NCBI GenBank assembly: GCA_050012495.1
Contig: JBEKHB010000002.1
Coordinates: 62,001 to 126,000 of the forward strand
Length of the DNA: 64,000 nucleotides
Origin: BOG-1155 sp050012495
GTDB lineage: Bacteria > Desulfobacterota > Syntrophorhabdia > Syntrophorhabdales > WCHB1-27
Direction of reading: 5' to 3'
In this document: positions 1-8,252 of the stretch, piece by piece
Position numbering within the stretch: the first letter of the stretch is position 1
Layout: each line of letters opens with the position of its first letter
Position numbers and translations under genes: made by a program
The notes under the pieces: model-generated
Database searches by the model: none
What the model was told of the DNA's origin: nothing
The model's input: the letters and a program-made list of their open reading frames with translations, nothing else

Positions 1-2055
1 GCGAATGGTGCTCAGCCTATGGGCAACTATGAGGCAGGTGCAGCCGCGGCGCCTGAGGTTGTCGTCAATCTGTTTCTCGGTAACAGGGTCCAGGGCGCTC
101 GTCGCTTCGTCGAGGATCAGCATTGTCGGGTTGCCCGCGAGGGCACGGGCGATTTCCAGGCGTTGTCGCTGCCCCCCGCTGAAGTTCCTCCCGCCCTCTT
201 CAACACGGCTCGCATAGGCCCCCGATCTTGACACCACGTCATCATGGATGCAGGCGTCTTTGCACGCGCCGGTAATGTCCCTTTCCGATAAAGTACTGTC
301 CCAGAGAGAAAGGTTTTCTGTTATAGTGCCCTCGAAAAGCGAGATCTCCTGGTCAACCAGAGCCACGGACGACGCGAGAAGCTGTCGCGGAATTTTTCTC
401 CGGTCCACTCCTTCAAAAAGCACCTCACCTTCCCAGGGTTCGTAAAGTCCCGATGCAAGCTTTGCCACGGTCGACTTTCCGCTTCCTGTAGCACCCACTA
501 CGGCGACACGGGCGCCCGGTCTCAATTTTACGTTGAAGCCCTGAATGAGAGGCGCATCGATCCTGCTGTACCCGAAAGAGATATTCCGCAGCTCCATGTG
601 TCCGGGCAGCTTGGCGACGTCTTCTGCTATCTGCCGCTCCTCCGGTTCCCGAAACTGTCTGTCTACCGCGCTCGATAGGATGTCGTCAAGACGACCCATG
701 TCGCCCTCCGCCTCCTGGAGGGTACTTCCCATCTGTACGAGACCTTGCACCGGGAGGGTGAGGCTTGCCATAAGACTCTGGAAGGCAACTAACGTGCCCA
801 TGGACATGCGCCCTTCCATGACCCGGAGGGCCCCCAGAGAGAGTATGATAACCGTATTGAAAGCAGCCAGCGTTAGGGGCACAACCGAGAGAAACTGGCT
901 GTAAACGCCGAGCTCCTGCCGGGCATTCACGACCTTCGCAAATTGACCCGACCACCGACTGAAAAAATCGGACTCCGACCCGGTAGCTTTCAGGGTCTCA
1001 ATCGTCTGAAGACCGGCTATGGACACACCCATCAGCTTGCCTCTCTCCTGGAGAAACCGGGCATTTCTATCTTTTCTCTTGCGGGCCACGTAGCGAAGCA
1101 CCCCGATATTGGTGAGCGCCACTCCCAGACCCACCGTGGTGAGCGCGATATCATAGAACATCATGAGAGTCACAAAGAAGACAGCGGTGGAAAGATTGAG
1201 AAAGGTGGTTGCCAGGCGCCCCGAGAGGAGCTGGGACACACGATCGTTTATCGCGACGCGTGACCCGATCTCGCCACCATAACGCTGGGTAAAAAACTCG
1301 ACGGGCAGCCGCAGGATATGCCAGAGAAAATGGCTCGAAGTGGAAAGGGAAAGTTTTGTTTCCAGCCGGAGAAGATAGTGCTGCTGAATCCAGGTAAGGA
1401 CTGCCCTGAGAATCGCCGTCAGGGCCATACCGAGGAGAAGCGGTCTCACCCAATCGCTCATGCCGTGCACAAGGTAGTTGTCCACAAAGATCTTCGTAAA
1501 GACAGGAATGACGATTCCCGGGACAACGAGGGCCAGGCTTACGAGCATTATGTAGACAAGCGGTCTTCCGGAGCCGGTCAGTCTTCTTGCCAAAGCTGCG
1601 AGGATACTTCGTTTCTTGCCGCCCTTCAGAAAGTCAGGGCCGGGCTCAAACGCAAGAACAACCCCGGTGAAGGCCTCGTCGAACTCCTGGTTGGTCACCT
1701 CTCGCGGCCCCATGCCAGGATCGTTGAGATATACCTTGCCTTTGCCGAAGCCTTCTACCACAAGAAAGTGACCGAAATTCCAGAAAACGATGACCGGAAG
1801 ACGAAAGGAGCGCAGATCCTCCGGTTCTTTCTTGAAGCCTTTTGCTTTTAGCCCATACTCCCGTGCTACCTTGACGATATTGCTCGCCTTGGTGCCGTCA
1901 CGCGAGACACCGCAGGCCATCCGCAACGTCTCCAGGGGTACGACTCTCCCGTAGTAGCCAAGAATGATGGCGAGCGCCGCTGCGCCGCACTCTACCGCTT
2001 CCATCTGGAGCACGGTGGGAGTCTTCACTCTTCGATAGGCTGCAGGTCCCCTCAT
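1..2055 (-). CDS. NHLP-family C39 peptidase/ABC exporter (partial, C-terminus off the left edge)
   Basis: Inner-membrane exporter that would cleave a double-glycine leader from a ribosomal peptide and pump the peptide out. About 685 residues are visible. Residues 10-140 form a C39 peptidase with the nucleophile Cys23 in VECGAAALAI, the His in WNFGHFLVVEGF and the Asp in LNDPG. A membrane region follows, then a nucleotide-binding domain with Walker A GATGSGKST, signature FSGGQRQRL and Walker B LILDEATSALD. The window ends inside the H-loop segment VAHRLSTI, so only the last residues are missing. The ATG lies 4 bases after the stop of the HlyD gene, which suggests one transcript. Peptidase fused to ABC exporter, with the MEAVECGAAAL start, is typical of NHLP/PCAT transporters. 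The peptide precursor and maturation enzymes are not visible and may lie further left. Confidence 0.93.
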   Translation of the reverse strand, partial: MRGPAAYRRVKTPTVLQMEAVECGAAALAIILGYYGRVVPLETLRMACGVSRDGTKASNIVKVAREYGLKAKGFKKEPEDLRSFRLPVIVFWNFGHFLVVEGFGKGKVYLNDPGMGPREVTNQEFDEAFTGVVLAFEPGPDFLKGGKKRSILAALARRLTGSGRPLVYIMLVSLALVVPGIVIPVFTKIFVDNYLVHGMSDWVRPLLLGMALTAILRAVLTWIQQHYLLRLETKLSLSTSSHFLWHILRLPVEFFTQRYGGEIGSRVAINDRVSQLLSGRLATTFLNLSTAVFFVTLMMFYDIALTTVGLGVALTNIGVLRYVARKRKDRNARFLQERGKLMGVSIAGLQTIETLKATGSESDFFSRWSGQFAKVVNARQELGVYSQFLSVVPLTLAAFNTVIILSLGALRVMEGRMSMGTLVAFQSLMASLTLPVQGLVQMGSTLQEAEGDMGRLDDILSSAVDRQFREPEERQIAEDVAKLPGHMELRNISFGYSRIDAPLIQGFNVKLRPGARVAVVGATGSGKSTVAKLASGLYEPWEGEVLFEGVDRRKIPRQLLASSVALVDQEISLFEGTITENLSLWDSTLSERDITGACKDACIHDDVVSRSGAYASRVEEGGRNFSGGQRQRLEIARALAGNPTMLILDEATSALDPVTEKQIDDNLRRRGCTCLIVAHRLSTIR

Positions 2056-2059
2056 GAGC

Positions 2060-2947
2060 CTACCGTTCAGGCTTGCCGTCATCGAGTTCCGGACCGGTGT
2101 AAAGACCGAATGTTTTCTTCAGGTGAGGGGTGAGGAGGCTGATGGGGCTTTGCGTTCGCACGACGATCCTTGCCGTACAGAGAGTACCGTTTTCAACGGG
2201 TATGTCGGGTCCCCTGGACGACCATTTGTATCCGGATGCGCCTGCCTGATCCGTGAGCAGCCTGACGTGGACTTCGTAGGGGGGGCCGTCTTTTGTAAAC
2301 CGCTCTGCCAATTCCTTCATGCCCAGGACGGTCTGCATCCCCTGTCTGCTCCGGGGAAAGGTGCTTACGGAGGTGACCTTTCCCACGATATACCCGAATT
2401 CCTCCGGCTTTACCGTGACCGGCGCCACGTTGACGGACATACCGGAACGCACCTTTTTCCCGTCCGTCGGCGCCACGTACAGGACGGCCTCCAGCGTGCT
2501 ATCGACAGGCTCCAGGCTCACCAGCGGCCCTCCGCGTTCGAGCACCTGACCTTGCTGCGCGATGACTTCAAGCACTCTTCCCCTAAAGGGGCTCACCACG
2601 GTGTACACCTGGTTGGCTGCCCCGGCATCGGTGTCCCACCGAAAAAGCACGGCTATTGTCTGCCCCTCTTCGACAATCTGGCCCGGTTTCAACTTCAGAA
2701 GGTGTATCTGTCCCGACACCGTCGCCACGATGGCGGCCACGTTCCCGCTGCGAGTGATGATGCCCTGGGCCGCAATCCTGGTCGATATTGTCGCGAAAAG
2801 GCCCCAGAGGATTCCGGCAACAAGGACAAGCATCAACGCGGTGAGGGCAAGCCACGCCCTGGGTTGGGTCACCTGCATGAGTGCGTCCAGCCGCTCGGGG
2901 GATGCGAGTCTCTCAAGGGCTGCCTGACGAAAGATGTTCTTTTCCAT
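2060..2947 (-). CDS. HlyD-type adaptor of an NHLP bacteriocin exporter
   Basis: Membrane-fusion adaptor expected to link the ABC exporter to the cell envelope. It has 295 residues. A short cytoplasmic stretch precedes one membrane helix at about 31-52 (ALTALMLVLVAGILWGLFA). The first lipoyl-like half follows (GNVAAIVATVSGQIHLLKLK, EGQTIAVLFRW), then the second half (VVSPFRGRVLEVIAQQGQVLERGGPLVSL). It lacks the long coiled coil of classical HlyD, as usual for the NHLP secretion protein family. It is preceded by the cyclic-nucleotide-binding gene (17 bases) and followed by the peptidase/ABC gene (4 bases), all on the same strand, so the three probably form an operon. Family assignment is from motif order and neighbours. 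Confidence 0.88.
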   Translation of the reverse strand: MEKNIFRQAALERLASPERLDALMQVTQPRAWLALTALMLVLVAGILWGLFATISTRIAAQGIITRSGNVAAIVATVSGQIHLLKLKPGQIVEEGQTIAVLFRWDTDAGAANQVYTVVSPFRGRVLEVIAQQGQVLERGGPLVSLEPVDSTLEAVLYVAPTDGKKVRSGMSVNVAPVTVKPEEFGYIVGKVTSVSTFPRSRQGMQTVLGMKELAERFTKDGPPYEVHVRLLTDQAGASGYKWSSRGPDIPVENGTLCTARIVVRTQSPISLLTPHLKKTFGLYTGPELDDGKPER

Positions 2948-2964
2948 CGCGTGGAGTGTCTCTC

Positions 2965-3510
2965 CTATTGGTTTCCCATCAGGCGCTTCAGGATCCGGTC
3001 AAAGCGGGACCCGGCCAGGTGAACCGTGTCCAGGATGAGAGGATCGAGCTCGTCTTCGTACTCCGCCGCCTCATCAAGGCCCGTATCCCGGCCGAAGCCA
3101 AGCCGGCTCACCGTGCTCCTCAGACGATCCGAAAGGAAGAGCGCAAGGGCATGATAAAAACGGGAAGCGAACCCCACGTCTTTTTCGAGCTTCAAAGCCA
3201 GGGCGCTCCGAGGTATGCTCAGGAGCGTGGTCTCCTCCAGTGCTTTTACGCTTGCCGAAGGGGGTCGCGAGTCGACGAAAGACATTTCACCCACGATTTC
3301 TCCGCTCCCGAGGACGGCGAGCTCCTTATCGCCCATGGCGGCGACGAAGACGGAGAGTTTTCCGTCCAGGACCAGGTACACGGAATCAACAGGCTTTCCC
3401 TCCACGATAAGCACGCTTCCGGCGCTTATCTTTTCCTTCCTTCCGGCGGAGAGCATCCACTCCACATCGGTGTCGCTCAACTGACCCAGAATGAAAAGCA
3501 CCTTCCTCAT
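2965..3510 (-). CDS. Cyclic nucleotide-binding domain protein of the exporter operon
   Basis: A 181-residue protein made almost wholly of one cNMP-binding (CAP_ED) domain, with no DNA-binding domain after it. Residues 20-125 hold the beta-roll (GSVLIVEGKPVDSVYLVLDGKLSVF) and the phosphate-binding cassette GEIVGEMSFVDSRPPSASVKA. In the canonical cassette a Gly-Glu pair and an Arg hold the cyclic phosphate; here GE, then R and S, are visible. The C-terminal 60 residues are helical and acidic. Proteins of this type accompany NHLP bacteriocin exporters in other bacteria (bacteriocin-type transport-associated family). It may gate the exporter in response to a nucleotide signal, but that is inference. 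It is the first gene of the leftward operon and is transcribed divergently from the outer-membrane factor. Confidence 0.85.
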   Translation of the reverse strand: MRKVLFILGQLSDTDVEWMLSAGRKEKISAGSVLIVEGKPVDSVYLVLDGKLSVFVAAMGDKELAVLGSGEIVGEMSFVDSRPPSASVKALEETTLLSIPRSALALKLEKDVGFASRFYHALALFLSDRLRSTVSRLGFGRDTGLDEAAEYEDELDPLILDTVHLAGSRFDRILKRLMGNQ

Positions 3511-3685
3511 GCAGCACCCTGTCCGGAACAGTTATGCCGGACCCTTTTCCAAAGATGGATTTTTATGCCGGTCTCCCTTACCCCGCCGGTCGCCATATAT
3601 TTAGTACGCCGTAAGCCTGAATATTCAAGAGAAATAGAAACGAATAGTATTGTCAGGAGACCCTTTCCTATCTTATAATGGGGCA

Positions 3686-5188
3686 ATGGCCCTCTCTTGC
3701 AGCAACTGTTTCTTTCTCGCCGCTTTTTTCACGATTGCTTTCGTCGGCTGCGCGGTGGGTCCTGATTTTCGCCCGCCTGACCCTGCTATCCCACAGTCCT
3801 ACACCGCAGCGTCGCTGCCGTCGAAGACGGCAAGCGCCCCCGTGACGGGCGGCTCGGCTCAAGAGTTCATCTTTGCCGAGGACGTCTCTGCCCAGTGGTG
3901 GACGCTGTTTGAGTCGCCGGAACTCGACAGACTGGTAAGAAGGGGACTTGGGGGTAGTCCCTCCTTGTCCGCAGCAGAGGCGGCGCTCAGAAAAGCTGCA
4001 GAAACCCTCTCTGCGGCAAGGGGCGGGCTTTATCCGGGATTTGACTTAAACGCCCTGGCAGTCCGGGACCGTACCTCCACCAATACCTATCCACCCGTCA
4101 GTATCTTCACCGTGTATAACGCTTCAGTCAACGTATCCTATGCGTTCGATTTTTTCGGCGGCTTGAGACGCCGGATCGAGGGGGCTCAGGCCCAGGTGGA
4201 CTACCGGCGTTATCAGCGTGAAGCCGCTTATCTGTCGCTCACCGCAAATATCGTCACTACCGCCATACAGGAGGCAGCGTTACGGGCACAGATCAGGTCA
4301 ATAGACGAAATCGAGTCAGTCGAAGGGAAACAGCTTGCAGTGGTAGAGCGGCAGGTCCACCTGGGCGCGCTTCCGCAGGCAGCCCTCCTTGCTCAGCAGT
4401 CTCAAGTGGCAATGACAAGAGCCATGCTGCCCTCCCTCGAGAAGCAGCTCACCTTTGCCCGACATGCCCTGGCCCTGCTCATAGGCGAATTTCCAAGCGA
4501 AGAAGGGATGTCCGAACTGCACCTCGAGACGCTCCATTTGCCCGGGTCTCTTCCGGTAAGTCTGCCCTCAAGGCTGGTCCGTCAGCGCCCGGACATTCGC
4601 GCCTCAGAGGCGCTGCTTCACGCGGCATGCGCAGAGGTGGGCGTGGCGACGTCAAATCTGTATCCTCAGATTACTCTGAGCGCCGGCTACGGGGCACAAT
4701 CGATGAGTACCGGTACGCTGTTCGCCGGCGAAAGTTCCGCGTGGAATATCGGGGCGGGATTGCTCCAGCCTATTTTTCGCGGCGGAGAGCTTACCGCCAG
4801 AAGGCGGGCGGCGATTGCCGCCTATGATCAGTCGGCCGCGGAATACCGGCAAACAATTCTCAAGGCGTTCCGTGACGTGGCGGACGTGCTGCGCGCCCTC
4901 GAAACCGATGCCGAGGCGTTGCGGGCGCACGTGGAAGCCGAGAACGCCGCGAAAGCGGCCCTCGATCTCATAGGGAAACAATTCAGGCTCGGAGCTTCAA
5001 ACTACCCGTTGCTGTTGATAGCCCAGCGCGACTATCTGAAAGCCCACATTAATGTCATCACTGCACAGGCGCAGCGATATGCGGACACGGCATCGCTTTT
5101 CCAGGCCCTTGGCGGCGGATGGTGGAATCGCCCGGCCACACCCGTTTACGGCATGTCGGAACGAGAAGGCGGGTCGGCCCGCCGTTGA
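3686..5188 (+). CDS. Outer-membrane efflux lipoprotein (NodT/OprM-type, TolC superfamily)
   Basis: Trimeric outer-membrane channel subunit of tripartite efflux systems, 500 residues from the ATG at 3686. The N-terminus is a lipoprotein signal with lipobox FVGC, so Cys should be acylated. CAVGPDFRPPDPAIPQSY right after the Cys is characteristic of the NodT family. Two outer-membrane efflux repeats follow, with helical stretches such as AEAALRKAAETLSAARGGLYPG and the loop SRLVRQRPDIRASEALLHAA typical of the second repeat. A TTG at 3650 in the same frame would add 12 residues; I chose 3686 because it gives a normal signal peptide, although neither start has a clear ribosome site. The periplasmic adaptor gene follows after 28 bases. 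The NHLP exporter operon is divergent, so this channel might also serve that exporter; this is inference. Confidence 0.92.
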   Translation: MALSCSNCFFLAAFFTIAFVGCAVGPDFRPPDPAIPQSYTAASLPSKTASAPVTGGSAQEFIFAEDVSAQWWTLFESPELDRLVRRGLGGSPSLSAAEAALRKAAETLSAARGGLYPGFDLNALAVRDRTSTNTYPPVSIFTVYNASVNVSYAFDFFGGLRRRIEGAQAQVDYRRYQREAAYLSLTANIVTTAIQEAALRAQIRSIDEIESVEGKQLAVVERQVHLGALPQAALLAQQSQVAMTRAMLPSLEKQLTFARHALALLIGEFPSEEGMSELHLETLHLPGSLPVSLPSRLVRQRPDIRASEALLHAACAEVGVATSNLYPQITLSAGYGAQSMSTGTLFAGESSAWNIGAGLLQPIFRGGELTARRRAAIAAYDQSAAEYRQTILKAFRDVADVLRALETDAEALRAHVEAENAAKAALDLIGKQFRLGASNYPLLLIAQRDYLKAHINVITAQAQRYADTASLFQALGGGWWNRPATPVYGMSEREGGSARR

Positions 5189-5216
5189 CGGATCTTTCCG
5201 CGAAAGGAGACAAAAT

Positions 5217-6341
5217 GTGGTGAAGCGCATAGTGGTCATCGCCGTGTGCTGCCTGGCGTTATTCGCCGGAATTCTTGCCCTTCGGTCATCAAAGGGGAAG
5301 AGCGGCAGCCATATCGGGCTGGAGAACGATTCGAGACAGACCATATCGGCTTCCGGAGCGGTTGAACAGGAATGGCAGTCCCGCATAGAAGCTGTCGGCA
5401 CCTTATCAGCCCTTCGGGGAGCGGATATTTCACCGGAAGTCGGCGGCATTGTGTCCCGCATCTATTTCACGTCGGGGGCAGAGGTGAAGGCCGGAACTCC
5501 GCTTTTGGAGCTCGACGCCAGTGCCGACGCTGCCCGGCTGCAAGGTCTGAAGGCGACAGCGGACCTTGCGAGGAAGACCTACCTGCGAGACCAGGAACAG
5601 TTCAAAGTCCAGGCTATCGGTCAGGCAGTCCTTGACGCCGATCTTGCCAACCTGCAAACCACGGAAGCGCAGGCGGCCGAGCAACAGGCGCTATTAGACA
5701 AAAAATTCATCCGCGCACCCTTTGACGGGCGGCTTGGGCTCAGAGTGGTCGACCTCGGTCAGTACCTTAAGCCGGGCGCCAAAATCGTGACTCTGCAGGC
5801 ACTGGACCCAATCTACGTGGATTTCGGTCTACCCCAGAAGGCCATCAGCCGGATTTCCGCAGGGAGGAAGGTTGCCGTACAAATCGACGCCTTTCCGGGG
5901 CACGTCTTTCCCGGGGAGGTTTCCGCGATCGATCCAAAGCTGGATGCCGTCACCCGCAGCGTTCAGGTCCGGGCAACGGTTCAGAACCCACGCCATCTTT
6001 TGCTCCCCGGGATGCTCGCGGCAGTGACCATCGATATGGGGCCGGCACGTCGCTTCGTCACCATCCCTCAGACAGCGCTCTCGTTCAACCCGGGCCGCGT
6101 CACGGTCTTCGTGGTCGAAGCGAAGGGGCAGACCCCCGAGGGCGCCCCCAGCCTGGTTGTCGAACAAAGAGCCGTGTCAATCGGCGAGACGAAAGACGAT
6201 CAGGTGGCGATTCTTGACGGTCTGCGGCCGGGAGAGATGGTGGTGACTTCGGACCAGACCACCCTGCGCAACGGCACTCCGGTCATCGTTAACCGCGCGG
6301 TCGGGCCAAAATCCGACACCGCTTCCGGGACGCGGAGGTAA
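5217..6341 (+). CDS. RND-type periplasmic adaptor (membrane fusion protein)
   Basis: Periplasmic adaptor that joins an inner-membrane pump to an outer-membrane channel; 374 residues. The start is one of two consecutive GTG codons at 5217 and 5220, placed by AAAGGAG about 7-10 bases upstream. One N-terminal membrane anchor (VVIAVCCLALFAGILAL) is followed by a lipoyl half (ISPEVGGIVSRIYFTSGAEVK), a helical hairpin (about 110-150), the second lipoyl half (KFIRAPFDGRLGLRVVDLGQ), a beta-barrel domain with the family motif IDPKLDAVTRSVQVRA, and a membrane-proximal domain. It lies 28 bases after the outer-membrane factor. The expected RND pump gene does not follow: the next 290 bases hold no gene. 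Confidence 0.92.
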   Translation: MVKRIVVIAVCCLALFAGILALRSSKGKSGSHIGLENDSRQTISASGAVEQEWQSRIEAVGTLSALRGADISPEVGGIVSRIYFTSGAEVKAGTPLLELDASADAARLQGLKATADLARKTYLRDQEQFKVQAIGQAVLDADLANLQTTEAQAAEQQALLDKKFIRAPFDGRLGLRVVDLGQYLKPGAKIVTLQALDPIYVDFGLPQKAISRISAGRKVAVQIDAFPGHVFPGEVSAIDPKLDAVTRSVQVRATVQNPRHLLLPGMLAAVTIDMGPARRFVTIPQTALSFNPGRVTVFVVEAKGQTPEGAPSLVVEQRAVSIGETKDDQVAILDGLRPGEMVVTSDQTTLRNGTPVIVNRAVGPKSDTASGTRR

Positions 6342-6633
6342 ACGACGCGGTGATTCTTCCCCCTGTAGCCGGTCAGTCGGGTCTGTGGCGTTCTAAGAGA
6401 CCTGTCTGTCGGAAGCCCCGAGAGGCGCTGAGGCTTGAGTCTTTATGCTCGCAAGAAGCTCTTGATATGCCCTAAAAAGTAGTTGCTGAGCGCGGCAAGC
6501 CACAGCCCTCTTTTGGACTATGTCAATGAAAGCAGGTATGTGATCCACTTCTGGAACCACTCGGGAATTTGACCTCCTGGAAAGTGTCGATCGTCTCCTA
6601 TCCAACCGTAAGCAGGCGCTGAGGACTTGAGAC
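6342..6633. other. Spacer where an RND pump gene would be expected; no gene seen
   Basis: No convincing coding region in either direction. A 99-codon minus-strand reading frame crosses it but has no recognisable motif and no good ribosome site. Another minus-strand frame reads IPEWFQKWITYLLSLT before a stop near 6515, which could be a decayed gene end, but this is too short to call. Confidence 0.4.
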
Positions 6634-6965
6634 GTGTCTTGCCTGCTGATTCTGCAAATCGAACCTACCCTCTCCATAGATCCGGTTGCCACTCTTTATT
6701 ATTACTACCCTCCGCCTGCTTACGCCTATCCCGCACCGGCGCCGGCGTATGCATACCCACCTCGCTACGTATCTCAGCCTGCTCCCGCGTTTGCCGCGCC
6801 GTCGCACTCTCAGGCGCGCCAAAGCGCCGCAAGTGAGTGGGTGACCGTGCCCCCGGCCAGGATATCAATGGCACGTGGGTCCTCGAGCACAAAGCGTGGG
6901 CGCCGAAGCACAAGCAGCGCTTTGTCAGGCGTAATTGGCGAGCTTTTCGGCCCTGGTGCTGCTGA
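6634..6965 (+). pseudogene. Frameshifted small Tyr/Pro/Ala-rich envelope-type protein
   Basis: The first frame (from GTG 6634) encodes YYYYPPPAYAYPAPAPAYAYPP and similar low-complexity sequence, then SEWVTVPP. At the run of five C at 6850-6854 the frame is lost. One base over, the sequence continues as QDINGTWVLEHKAWAPKHKQ and stops at 6963. Joined with a single extra C, the protein would read EWVTVPPGQ then DINGTWV, a pattern seen in short secreted proteins with a Tyr/Pro-rich start and a W-V-NG-W-V-P-H-K-AW end. No signal peptide is visible, so the 5' end is probably also lost. Its end overlaps the end of the next, convergent gene by 41 bases. A sequencing error in the C run is an alternative. 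Confidence 0.55.
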
Positions 6966-7383
6966 GGATGTTCGTCGCCTCGCCCGCCCGCCCGTCGTCA
7001 GCTCGTCCCCAGAACAGGAGGCCGCCTTCCAGGACGCCGTCGCGGTAGAATGTTGCCAACTCTTCAGGCACGCCGAGACCGGCGAGGATGTCCTTGAGCT
7101 CGTGCGGGGGCTTTTCCGGTATCGCTGCACCGGCCGTCATGGCCGCGATCTTGCCCGCCACGCGAACAGCGCCCACGTCAGGCATGATCACGGAGCTGCC
7201 GTCCATCAGATCGGGCAAGCCGGCCTTGCTCGTCACCCCCACAAAGGCGTCCGGACCCGTCCGTGTGACGGGCTCCCGCACAATCATATTCATCTCGCCC
7301 TCGTCGAAGTGCCTGTCAATCAGCTCCGCGACAGCCGCCTCCGCTTCATCGCAGCTTTCAAACAGCACAAATATCGTTCTCAT
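6925..7383 (-). CDS. Small protein with possible YflT-like (general stress protein 17M) fold
   Basis: A 152-residue cytoplasmic protein. The start ATG at 7383 is preceded by AAAGGAG at about 8 bases; a longer open frame upstream lacks this. The start MRTIFVLFESCDEAEAAVAEL resembles the N-terminus of YflT/general stress 17M proteins, where a beta strand is followed by a helix carrying 'DEAE.AV..L'. The C-terminal GGLLFWGRADDGRAGEATNIL fits the 'GG.LV.VR..D.RA.EA..IL' strand and helix of the same family. A Gly/Ala-rich middle (VAGKIAAMTAGAAI) corresponds to the usual glycine-rich insert. Function is unknown; the family link is by eye and weak. It is convergent with the frameshifted gene and has a Nudix gene upstream on the same strand. 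Confidence 0.7.
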   Translation of the reverse strand: MRTIFVLFESCDEAEAAVAELIDRHFDEGEMNMIVREPVTRTGPDAFVGVTSKAGLPDLMDGSSVIMPDVGAVRVAGKIAAMTAGAAIPEKPPHELKDILAGLGVPEELATFYRDGVLEGGLLFWGRADDGRAGEATNILSSTRAEKLANYA

Positions 7384-7616
7384 CGGCTCCACTCCTTTTT
7401 CGAGATGCGTGCCGTCTCTTCCGGCCGGCGAAGATGCGTATGCACCGTACAGAGTTGATGAGCTGAAAGAATGGTTAACTCGATCTTTCCCGCGCACCGG
7501 TGGGCGGCTGCCTCGAAGGTCGTAGCGTCTCCATGTGTAATATAAGTCTTCCTGAAAAGCTGTCAAGTGGGGGGAAAGGAAGAGATTTTATGGTGATGCG
7601 GCAAGCCCCTGATCTC

Positions 7617-8054
7617 TTATTTCGGCCGGTCGACCTCCGGTACGGGCCGGTCGCCCGTCTGGATAAAGGTATAATAATCGGCGACGATGTCGCGGTGATC
7701 GAAGGCCATGCGGTCGGGCAGCGTATCGAACGTAAAGACGCCGGCGCCTTTCGCGTCGTCGGCAGCCGCAAGAATGCCCGAGCCCTCGGCGATGTAGACG
7801 ATGCCGATCCCATGACCTCTCGGGTCCCTTGAAGGCTTCCCGTACACGTAGAGCAGTTCTCGAAGCGTCACGTCAAGGGACGTCTCTTCTCGCGCCTCCC
7901 TTACCGCCGCGCTTTCAAGGGACTCGCCCACGTCCACGAATCCCCCCGGCAGGGCCCAGCCGAAAGGCTCATTTTTCCGCTCGATAAGCACGATCCCGTC
8001 CCGGTATTCGATAATGATGTCCGCAGCGACAAGGGGCGTTGTCGGCTTTCCCAT
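7617..8054 (-). CDS. NUDIX hydrolase, ADP-ribose pyrophosphatase-like
   Basis: A 145-residue hydrolase of nucleoside diphosphates linked to another group. The Nudix box is complete: GGFVDVGESLESAAVREA then REETSL, giving the G-x5-E-x7-REUxEE pattern that binds the catalytic metal. Upstream is the strand VAADIIIEYRDGIVLIERKNEPFG and the usual W-A-L-P before the box. The strand YVYGKPSRDPRGHGIGIVYIAE after it matches the ADP-ribose type (the SRDPRGH stretch), so ADP-ribose or a related nucleotide is the likely substrate. The gene stands alone; cysK begins divergently about 200 bases away. Confidence 0.9.
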   Translation of the reverse strand: MGKPTTPLVAADIIIEYRDGIVLIERKNEPFGWALPGGFVDVGESLESAAVREAREETSLDVTLRELLYVYGKPSRDPRGHGIGIVYIAEGSGILAAADDAKGAGVFTFDTLPDRMAFDHRDIVADYYTFIQTGDRPVPEVDRPK

Positions 8055-8156
8055 GATGGTGAAGTATAAGCCTTTATGCGCTTGAAGAGCAACTATGGCG
8101 ACAAGGGCCGGTGAAAAGCCTTGCAGCCTCTGTCCGGCTGCTGCACAATTATTTTA

Positions 8157-8185
8157 TTGACAAAGGCGGCTGCATCAAGTACATT
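8157..8185 (+). promoter_or_regulatory. Candidate sigma-70 promoter of cysK
   Basis: TTGACA at 8157-8162, a 17-base spacer, then TACATT at 8180-8185. Just downstream is AATCCTATAG, which resembles half of the A/T-rich, CCTAT-containing operators of Rrf2-type sulfur regulators; the second half is poor. The Rrf2 gene downstream of cysK would be the obvious regulator, but this is inference. Confidence 0.5.
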
Positions 8186-8252
8186 AATCCTATAGTCACA
8201 GTAGAGTAACTTCACGGCCCGTCTGAAGGGCACAAATCGGAAGGAGGTCTTT

